Shown here: positions 58,599 to 64,000 of the stretch, piece after piece | Position numbering within the stretch: the stretch's first letter is position 1 | Layout of the letters: every line of letters starts with the position of its first letter | Assembly (NCBI RefSeq): GCF_018986915.1 | Contig: NZ_CP076723.1 | Coordinates: 2,575,501-2,639,500, forward strand | Length of the DNA stretch: 64,000 nt | Reading direction: 5' to 3' | Source of the DNA: Geomonas oryzisoli | Lineage (GTDB): Bacteria > Desulfobacterota > Desulfuromonadia > Geobacterales > Geobacteraceae | Notes under the pieces: model-generated | What the model was told of the DNA's origin: nothing | The model's database searches: none | What the model saw: the letters and a program-made list of their open reading frames with translations, nothing else | Made by a program: the position numbers and the translations under genes

Positions 58599-61244
58599 CT
58601 ACTTCGTCAACTGTGCCAGCAGCGTCTGGGCCGCCTTCCGGTCGGGATGATCCCCCATGGCCAGGGATTCCTGGAGCGCCTTCCGTGCTTTGCCGCGGTC
58701 CCCCACCAGCTGATACGCCAGCCCGAGATGGTAGCGCACCGTCGGGTCGCCCGGCAGCATGTTCGCCGCCCGTTCCAGCGCCTTCACGGCATCGGCGCCG
58801 CGGCCGTTCCGGCACAGGGCGTAGCCGACCGTGTCCAGGATGCCCGGGTTGCCGGGTTCCTGGAAAAGTGCGGCAACGGCAAGTTTCAGGGCGTCCTCCT
58901 TGCTCCCGTAGCCGTCCGCGCTCAGGTAGGCCAGGTTGTTCAGGGCAGGCACGAAGCGCGGATTTCTGTTCAGCATCGCCCGGTAACGGTCAGCGGCCTC
59001 GCGCTGCTGCCCCGTCCTCTGCAGAAGGTTCGCCACGGCAAGCTGCGCGGGGAGCGACTCGGGCTGCACCTTGAGCGCCTCCTGATAGCTTTTCATGGCG
59101 GAGGCTGTGTCGTTTTTGGCGCGGAAGAGATCGCCGAGGAGCAGGCGCGGTTCCGCGCTACCCGGCGCTATCCTGGCCGCCTTGTTGGCCTCTGCAAAGG
59201 CGGCGGCGGTGTCTCCGCTTCCCTGGTGGACCCGGGCGAGGACGAGATGCCCCTGGGGCGAGCCGGGATGGCGCGCGATCAGTTTCTCGGCCTGCTCTAT
59301 CCCCTTCCCCTTCTCCTTCATGGCCAGGTAGGCTCCCACTTTCAGCAGGGTGCCCTGGTCCGGCTCGAGCGCCTCCACCTCGTCATAGACCTTGAGCGCC
59401 TTTTTGTATTCCTTTTGCGCCAAAAGGATCCGCGCCTTCGCCTCCAAAGGCGCGAGCGCGCGGGGGTCGAGCTTGGCGGCCTCGTCGAGCACGCCGAGCG
59501 CCTTGTCGGGGGCGTTCTTCTTCTGGTAATAGGCCGCGAGCACGAGGTACGCCTCGAGGCTCCTGGTCTGTTGCGCTTTTTTGTAGTAGCCGAGGGCATC
59601 GGCGTCTTTGCCGACCAGCTCGCTCAGGGAGGCAAGCCCCAGCAAGGCCCGCAGGTTGCCGGGGACCCTGGTCTGCAACTCGGAGAGTTCGGCCATCGCC
59701 TTCGGGTAATCACCAGTGGCGGCGTAAAAGCCGGCCAGGTTGTGGTAGCTCGCCGGGAACAGGGGGTCGGAGCGTTTGGCCTGCGCGAGGCTCTTCAGGG
59801 CGCCGGCCTTGTCGGCTGCGGCGAACTGCAACCCGGCCAGCGCGTTGTACAGCGGGGCGTCCCCCTTGCCCCCGGTCATGCCGGAACGGACCAGGGCGAG
59901 CGCCTTGTCACGCTTGCCCTGCTGTTGATAGTAGGAGGCGAGCAGCAGCCTGCTGTTCAGGGCGTCCGGGGCACCCTTCACCGCGAGGGCCAGTTCGCTC
60001 TCTCCCTCGGCGCCCTTTCCTTTGCTGAAGTAGAAGGCGCCCTTCTTGATGTGGGCCTGGACCAGTTTCGGGTCCAGGCGCGTGGCGACGTCCAGCTCCC
60101 GCATCCCTTCTTCGTAGAACCCCTGCTGCAGGTAAGCGCTCCCCAAGAGGCTGTGGGCCACGGCATCGGAGTCGTCCTGGGCCAGGATCTTCTTCACCTC
60201 GGCAATGCCGTCGTCCACCCGCTTCTGCGCCAAAAGGGTCTGGGCGATCATGAGCCGGGCCTGGCGCGAGGTGGGGACCCGGTCCACGATCACGCGGAAC
60301 TGGCTGAGCGCGCTTTCCAGTTCTCCCTTGTTGTAATAGCTAAGCCCCAGGAACTGGTAACCGTCCGAGGAGGGTGCGAGCTTCACCGCCTGCATGAGGA
60401 AGGTGATGGCGTCGTCGTACTTCTTCCTGTAGAAGCTGACCACCCCCTTCAGCTGGTACCCCTCACCCTTTTTCGGGTACTGCTTCATCATCTGGTCGGC
60501 AGACGCCTCGGCGGCCTCCAGCTCACCCTTCTCCACCCGGATGAGGCCCAGCTTGTAGGCGGCATCGGTTCGCCCCGGGTCCAGCTGCACGATCTTTTGG
60601 TACCACCCCGCGGCACGGTCGGCGCTGCCGGCTCTAAGCTCCAGGGAACCGAGCATCGAGAGGGCCTGGAAATTCTTCTGGTCCCCCTGCACGACTTCGC
60701 CAAGCAGCGTCCTTGCCTTGTCCACCCGCCCCAGCGCGAGATCGACGGAAGCAAGCTGCAGCTTGGTGGCGGGACGCTTCGGGTCCGCAGCGAGAGAGCG
60801 CTCCAGAAGCCCCAGCGCTTCCTGGTATCTGCCGCGCACGGCATAGGCACTCCCCAGCGCCTCGAGCCCCTGGGCGTCGTCCCGGTGCACGGCCAGGTAC
60901 CTTTCGGCCATCTTGCCCCCCTGCTCCCCTTTGTGCATGGCGTTGTAAAGCCGTGCCAGCTCGAGCAGCACGTCGTCGCGGGAAGGGTTCAGGGTGAGGA
61001 CCTTGGTGTACTCCTTTTCCGCCTGCTCGTTTTTGCCGAGAGCGGCATAGGCCTTGGCGAGCTGCAGGCGGGCATCGTAGAAGTTGGCGTCTTTTTCGAG
61101 GGCGTTTTTGAAATAGACCACTGCACCGGCAGGATTACCACCGCTGAGCTGCTTCACCCCCTCCTCATAAAGGGTTTCCTTTGTCTTGCTGCCACAACCG
61201 GAAAGGCTAAGCAGCACCAGCAATAGCATTAAGCCCAGTTTCAT
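58599..61244 (-). CDS. prsT: PEP-CTERM system TPR-repeat lipoprotein PrsT-like
   Basis: 881 aa from the ATG at 61244, with GGAGG six bases upstream. MKLGLMLLLVLLSLSGCG gives a lipobox ending LSGC. The rest is ~20 tetratricopeptide repeats (e.g. AVVYFKNALEKDANFYDARL, GKNEQAEKEYTKVLTLNPSR, ELARLYNAMHKGEQG). This is the long TPR lipoprotein that heads XrtA loci; it is likely an assembly scaffold for the export machinery. First gene of the 22-gene unit. Confidence 0.92.
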   Translation of the reverse strand: MKLGLMLLLVLLSLSGCGSKTKETLYEEGVKQLSGGNPAGAVVYFKNALEKDANFYDARLQLAKAYAALGKNEQAEKEYTKVLTLNPSRDDVLLELARLYNAMHKGEQGGKMAERYLAVHRDDAQGLEALGSAYAVRGRYQEALGLLERSLAADPKRPATKLQLASVDLALGRVDKARTLLGEVVQGDQKNFQALSMLGSLELRAGSADRAAGWYQKIVQLDPGRTDAAYKLGLIRVEKGELEAAEASADQMMKQYPKKGEGYQLKGVVSFYRKKYDDAITFLMQAVKLAPSSDGYQFLGLSYYNKGELESALSQFRVIVDRVPTSRQARLMIAQTLLAQKRVDDGIAEVKKILAQDDSDAVAHSLLGSAYLQQGFYEEGMRELDVATRLDPKLVQAHIKKGAFYFSKGKGAEGESELALAVKGAPDALNSRLLLASYYQQQGKRDKALALVRSGMTGGKGDAPLYNALAGLQFAAADKAGALKSLAQAKRSDPLFPASYHNLAGFYAATGDYPKAMAELSELQTRVPGNLRALLGLASLSELVGKDADALGYYKKAQQTRSLEAYLVLAAYYQKKNAPDKALGVLDEAAKLDPRALAPLEAKARILLAQKEYKKALKVYDEVEALEPDQGTLLKVGAYLAMKEKGKGIEQAEKLIARHPGSPQGHLVLARVHQGSGDTAAAFAEANKAARIAPGSAEPRLLLGDLFRAKNDTASAMKSYQEALKVQPESLPAQLAVANLLQRTGQQREAADRYRAMLNRNPRFVPALNNLAYLSADGYGSKEDALKLAVAALFQEPGNPGILDTVGYALCRNGRGADAVKALERAANMLPGDPTVRYHLGLAYQLVGDRGKARKALQESLAMGDHPDRKAAQTLLAQLTK

Positions 61245-61381
61245 TGCCAACCTCCAGACAGCTCTGACGGCGTCCACAGTAAATTAGATACAATTAAAAC
61301 TTTCTAACACACTCTTAGCAGAATGGCTTTCACTTTTCAAGCTAATTCTCAGGCCACTGCGGCTTGGGCTGTGAGTAAAAA

Positions 61382-61506
61382 CCGCCATCAGAGCCTGAAA
61401 CAGGCAGGTCCTGCACTTCGCCTGCACGTCGTTTACCGCCATGCCGGGAGGGTTCGGTCCCGGCAGCAGGCCCGCCTCCCCAGCCGGGTTTGCCAGACAG
61501 TGGCGG
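61382..61506 (-). promoter_or_regulatory. Structured leader of the exopolysaccharide operon, possible riboswitch
   Basis: On the minus strand CCGCCA (61506-61501) can pair with TGGCGG at 61387-61382, which is followed by TTTTT, giving a terminator-like helix; it can also pair with an ATGGCGG at 61442-61436. Between them are GCCGGGA/TCCCGGC and GCCTG-TTT-CAGGC hairpins and a GTGCAGGACCTGC segment. The 3' end lies ~140 nt before the prsT start. A promoter-like TTGCAG ... TAAAAAT pair lies upstream. I do not recognise the class; partial likeness to the cobalamin-riboswitch GCCACTGT segment is noted but incomplete. Confidence 0.45.
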
Positions 61507-61618
61507 CAGCAGCGGCACGATTCGGAAGTTGTCTCCCTGTCGAATATTTTTACACATGGCGGCGACGCTGCAAGCTTGAACGGCGTTTCAGAAGCCTATG
61601 TTAGCGATTTTTAACATA

Positions 61619-61634
61619 AGGCACGCCTCTTGCT
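61619..61634 (+). promoter_or_regulatory. Sigma-54 promoter of the PEP-CTERM gene at 61688
   Basis: AGGCACG-CCTC-TTGCT matches the -24/-12 consensus TGGCACG-N4-TTGCW at every defined position but the first. It lies ~54 bp upstream of the ATG. PrsR, a sigma-54 activator, is the obvious candidate regulator. Confidence 0.75.
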
Positions 61635-61687
61635 CTAGCCGCTGTCACATTTGAATTTGTTAACTAAACCAACAAAAGGAGACAAAA

Positions 61688-62329
61688 ATGAAGGGTTTTG
61701 CGGCATTAGTGGCTGGTGCTTTGCTTTTCATGGCGACGGGCGCAGCCCAGGGGAGTTACATCACCCTGAGCAATTCGGAACTGCTGACGGCTACTGTGAT
61801 CGGCTCCAACAACCAGGAGGAGTATGGCGGCTGGTTCAAGGCGCTTGACTACACCCCGACGGGAACCTTGTTCATCCAGAACATGTCCAGGCCGATGGCC
61901 CCCGGCGCCCTCCCCTATTACGTGTACAGCTACGTCGGTGTCGACGCCGCCCGCGCCGGCAAGAGCGACCTCACCGGAGTCGACAGCTTCGAGCTGAGAC
62001 TGGCCAACGTCAACAACAGCCCCTGGGAGCTGGCCCTTTTCGTCCAGGCCGATGGCGCCACCTACCTCAGCGACTACCAGGTGGTTCCAAACCAGAAAAA
62101 CCCGGTCGACATGAAGAACTTCAGCTTCGACCTCTCACTGCTGGGGCCGGACCGCACCGACGTGGAGTACCTTGGGTTCGCGGTAAGAAGCATGCTGGAC
62201 TACGACCCGAGCAACCCCGACGCGTACCATGTCTTGGCCGCTCCTGTCCCGGAACCGGGCACCGTGCTGCTGTTGGGTACCGGCATCTTCGGTCTCGCCA
62301 TCTACGGCAAACGCCGCAAGAGGGCTTAG
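61688..62329 (+). CDS. PEP-CTERM sorting-domain protein
   Basis: 213 aa with AAAAGGAG before the ATG at 61688. A signal peptide (FAALVAGALLFMATGAAQGS) is followed by a ~165-residue beta-rich secreted domain of unknown function (ITLSNSELLTATVIGSNNQE, SFELRLANVNNSPWELALFV). The C-terminus has the tripartite sorting signal: VPEPGT, hydrophobic helix VLLLGTGIFGLAIY, and basic tail GKRRKRA. It is a predicted substrate of the exosortase at 47529. It probably ends as a matrix or surface protein. Confidence 0.93.
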   Translation: MKGFAALVAGALLFMATGAAQGSYITLSNSELLTATVIGSNNQEEYGGWFKALDYTPTGTLFIQNMSRPMAPGALPYYVYSYVGVDAARAGKSDLTGVDSFELRLANVNNSPWELALFVQADGATYLSDYQVVPNQKNPVDMKNFSFDLSLLGPDRTDVEYLGFAVRSMLDYDPSNPDAYHVLAAPVPEPGTVLLLGTGIFGLAIYGKRRKRA

Positions 62330-62428
62330 CTGCATCGACAATCAGCGCCTCTTGGCGCGTTTGAAAGGATATTCTGGGGAAAGTGATGCCGACTTTCCAG
62401 ATAGCCAGGTGGACAGGCGGGTACCTAT

Positions 62429-63163
62429 ATGGTAGACACCTTCCTCATGAGAGTTACTTCGGCTCCCCAATACAGGTTGCGCAGCGTCATGCTGCCACGT
62501 GTCCTCCCCTTCGCCGTTTTTATGGGGTTCATCGCCCTTGAAGAAGGGTTACGCACTGACGTCGTGAAACCATGGCTGTCACTGCCGGACACGGCCCTGA
62601 ACACGCTGTACCCGCTCAAGGCCGGCGCAACCGCGCTGCTGCTCCTTTTTTTCTGGAACAGATACCGGGAACTGCGCCTGCGGGATCTCAATGACCTCAA
62701 GGCCACCACGCTTTCCCTTTGCGTCGGAGCGGCAACCTTCTTGCTCTGGATCAAACTCCCGGTGACCTTGCCGATGGTGGGCGCCCCGGCCGGGTTCGAC
62801 CCGGCCCTGTTCTCCGAGGGCGGACCGCGCCTGCTGATGACGGCGGCCAGGGTCGCGGGCGCGGTATTGGTGGTCCCGGTCATGGAGGAGTTGTTCTGGC
62901 GCTCGTTCCTGCTGCGCTACCTGATCCAGGCGGATTTCGAGTCGGTCCCCATCGGCCGTTTCAACTGGGGAGCCTTCACCGCGACCACTGTTTTGTTTGC
63001 CCTTGAACATCACTTTTTCCTGGCAGGCCTGGCAGCCGGGGCGGCCTACAACATCCTCCTGTACCGGACCCGCAGCATCGCCCACTGCGTGCTTGCCCAT
63101 GCCGTCACCAACATGGCCCTCGCCTGCTACGTCCTTGGCACCGGCAGGTGGTATTTCTGGTAG
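62429..63163 (+). CDS. CPBP-family (CAAX/Abi) membrane protease, exosortase-associated type
   Basis: 244 aa, ATG at 62429. About six to seven membrane helices. The CPBP motifs are MEELFWRSFLLRYL (E-E-x3-R), FALEHHFFLAGLAAG (motif 2 His) and SIAHCVLAHAVTN (motif 3 His/Asn). Members of this family occur in PEP-CTERM/exosortase loci and are thought to be intramembrane proteases. It lies 99 bp after a PEP-CTERM gene, in the same direction, and may share its sigma-54 promoter. No strong ribosome-binding site precedes the ATG; ATG 62447 is possible. Confidence 0.87.
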   Translation: MVDTFLMRVTSAPQYRLRSVMLPRVLPFAVFMGFIALEEGLRTDVVKPWLSLPDTALNTLYPLKAGATALLLLFFWNRYRELRLRDLNDLKATTLSLCVGAATFLLWIKLPVTLPMVGAPAGFDPALFSEGGPRLLMTAARVAGAVLVVPVMEELFWRSFLLRYLIQADFESVPIGRFNWGAFTATTVLFALEHHFFLAGLAAGAAYNILLYRTRSIAHCVLAHAVTNMALACYVLGTGRWYFW

Positions 63164-63258
63164 AGCTTGATGGGCGGTTTGTCGAAGAACTTTACACCCT
63201 TGCCACCTCCCCTGGCGGTTGAGGAGCAAACGCATGTCATCCTGAGAAGTTGCAGAAC

Positions 63259-63274
63259 TGGCCCGGCCTTTGCT
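63259..63274 (+). promoter_or_regulatory. Sigma-54 promoter of the PEP-CTERM gene at 63342
   Basis: TGGCCCG-GCCT-TTGCT fits the consensus TGGCACG-N4-TTGCW with one change (A to C in the -24 element), 68 bp upstream of the ATG. Confidence 0.75.
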
Positions 63275-63341
63275 AGATGATTACCGCAGCTGGCGTTATG
63301 TATGTCAACCAATCAGGTTACGGGAGCAAAAGGAGGAAGCC

Positions 63342-64000
63342 ATGAGAACGATCAGGCAGGTAACGACGGTTATTGCGGCATTGGGATTGTTCATAGGTGC
63401 TGCGGTAGCAAACGCCTCAGTTGTTGATCTGACCACTTCCCCGTCCAGCGGTAGCATAGGGGTCGTGAACTTCTCAACCAACGATCAACATCCGACAGGC
63501 ACCGGATACATCAACCCATTTCTGAGAATCCAGAAGGAAGGTACGGAAAGCGGCTACAACACCGACGCGCAAAAACCGCCACTCGATGACAAAGCAAGCA
63601 TTTACACCCACTCCCTGCTGCTGTCGAACTTGGTCGCCACCGATGGCTACTACAAGTTTCTTTTGGACATCAACCAGACCGACCACAACCCGTTGCTCGA
63701 TCTGACCGATGTGAAACTGTTTGTGGGCGGTACCGGGGATTCCAGCAAGCCGAACTTCACCGACCTCGGCGAGCAGATATGGGGCTTCTCCAGCGGCGAT
63801 GTTGTCCACATGAACTATGACTTGAATCCTGGCAGCGGATGGGGTGACATCTACATGTATGTCCCCACCAGCCTCTTCACCGGCAAGAGCGGGTATTTCA
63901 CCCTTTACTCCGAGTTCGAGGGCGCTAACGACGGTTTCGAAGAGTGGGCTGCCATGACCAGTAACCCTCCGCCGGTACCCGAACCCGGCACCTTCCTGCT
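63342..64000 (+). CDS. PEP-CTERM sorting-domain protein, truncated by the window end
   Basis: The frame is open from ATG 63342 (AGGAGG upstream) to the last base, 219 codons. A signal peptide (VTTVIAALGLFIGAAVANA) precedes a beta-rich domain (NPFLRIQKEGTESGYNTDAQ, YYKFLLDINQTDHNPLLDLT, DIYMYVPTSLFTGKSGYFTL). The visible end is VPEPGTFLL, the start of the PEP-CTERM signal; the helix and basic tail should lie just outside. It has its own sigma-54 promoter. Substrate of the exosortase by inference. Confidence 0.88.
   Translation, partial: MRTIRQVTTVIAALGLFIGAAVANASVVDLTTSPSSGSIGVVNFSTNDQHPTGTGYINPFLRIQKEGTESGYNTDAQKPPLDDKASIYTHSLLLSNLVATDGYYKFLLDINQTDHNPLLDLTDVKLFVGGTGDSSKPNFTDLGEQIWGFSSGDVVHMNYDLNPGSGWGDIYMYVPTSLFTGKSGYFTLYSEFEGANDGFEEWAAMTSNPPPVPEPGTFL

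Larger units (their letters stand above)
61245..61687. other. Divergent intergenic region of the exopolysaccharide operon and PEP-CTERM genes
   Basis: About 440 bp containing the structured leader (minus) and the sigma-54 promoter (plus), listed separately. No protein gene is supported; the short frames on either strand run through the RNA structure. Confidence 0.6.

Noticed and set aside
58551-61226. An 891-codon open frame on the plus strand antisense to prsT, and similar long antisense frames at 1114-3033, 53273-54685 and 54822-56417.
   Set aside because: They mirror real genes with strong domain evidence on the other strand; GC-rich codon use leaves the antisense frame open. Their products are repetitive and match nothing.
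61379-61550. Cobalamin riboswitch on the minus strand.
   Set aside because: GCTGCTGCCGCCACTGT and CAGGACCTGCC recall conserved cobalamin segments, but the upstream GGTG/AAATCC part and the full B12 box are missing. Kept only as an unclassified leader.
61342-61557. A 71-codon minus-strand frame upstream of prsT.
   Set aside because: It runs through the strong hairpins of the leader RNA and lacks translation signals; the RNA structure explains the conservation-like composition better.

Overview
The window looks like a chromosomal segment of a Geobacter/Geomonas-type deltaproteobacterium (Desulfuromonadota). The pointers are high GC, an XrtA (exosortase A) exopolysaccharide locus with PEP-CTERM proteins and the PrsK/PrsR two-component system, two GEMM-type cyclic-dinucleotide riboswitches of the Geobacter cGAMP-like (A20) kind, and many FN3/Ig-repeat surface proteins. 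The genus comes from recalled family content, not from a search.

Region 1 (1-6.6 kb) is housekeeping. On the minus strand are the start of xerD, glnD, a stand-alone DAHP-synthase-type regulatory domain, a chorismate mutase and nadB. On the plus strand are a lytic transglycosylase, pgsA and tRNA-Cys. Region 2 (6.7-17.2 kb) is accessory and more AT-rich. It holds two divergent membrane proteins that share an N-terminal MJ0042-like zinc finger (one an NHL propeller protein, one a site-2 protease), a 1012-residue protein combining alpha-CTD-like and sigma-region-4-like DNA-binding motifs behind a palindromic promoter, a small FN3 protein, and an array of degenerate 21-bp repeats. Region 3 (17.2-24.7 kb) is sensory: a chemoreceptor with two Cys-rich PAS domains, a DnaJ-like zinc mini-protein, PrsR, PrsK and a Crp/Fnr regulator.

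Region 4 (24.8-34.8 kb) encodes surface proteins. A lipoprotein with a cohesin-like domain lies next to an FN3/Ig protein with a dockerin-like tail. Two of the FN3/Ig genes sit behind near-identical GEMM riboswitches with overlapping terminators. A third FN3/Ig protein carries six MshEN-type repeats (candidate c-di-GMP sensor) ahead of an internal membrane/signal segment. A DUF218 protein, two glycosyltransferases and a jelly-roll secreted protein complete the region.

Region 5 (34.8-61.3 kb) is one compact minus-strand run of 22 genes with overlaps or gaps of at most about 50 bp. It encodes the XrtA exopolysaccharide machine: PrsT-like TPR lipoprotein, initiating sugar transferase, export protein, chain-length protein, tyrosine kinase, AAA ATPase, outer-membrane barrel, deacetylases, FemAB, aminotransferase, exosortase, EpsI, flippase, polymerase/ligase, glycosyltransferases, a methyltransferase, a kinase-like protein and an adenylating enzyme. 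A structured leader that may form mutually exclusive helices precedes it. Region 6 (61.6-64 kb, plus strand) has two PEP-CTERM proteins, each behind a near-consensus sigma-54 promoter, and a CPBP membrane protease. PrsR carries the GAFTGA sigma-54 contact loop, so the likely logic is that PrsK/PrsR drives PEP-CTERM substrate genes, XrtA processes the products, and the 22-gene operon makes the polysaccharide they work with, while cyclic dinucleotides tune the neighbouring FN3/Ig adhesin-like proteins.
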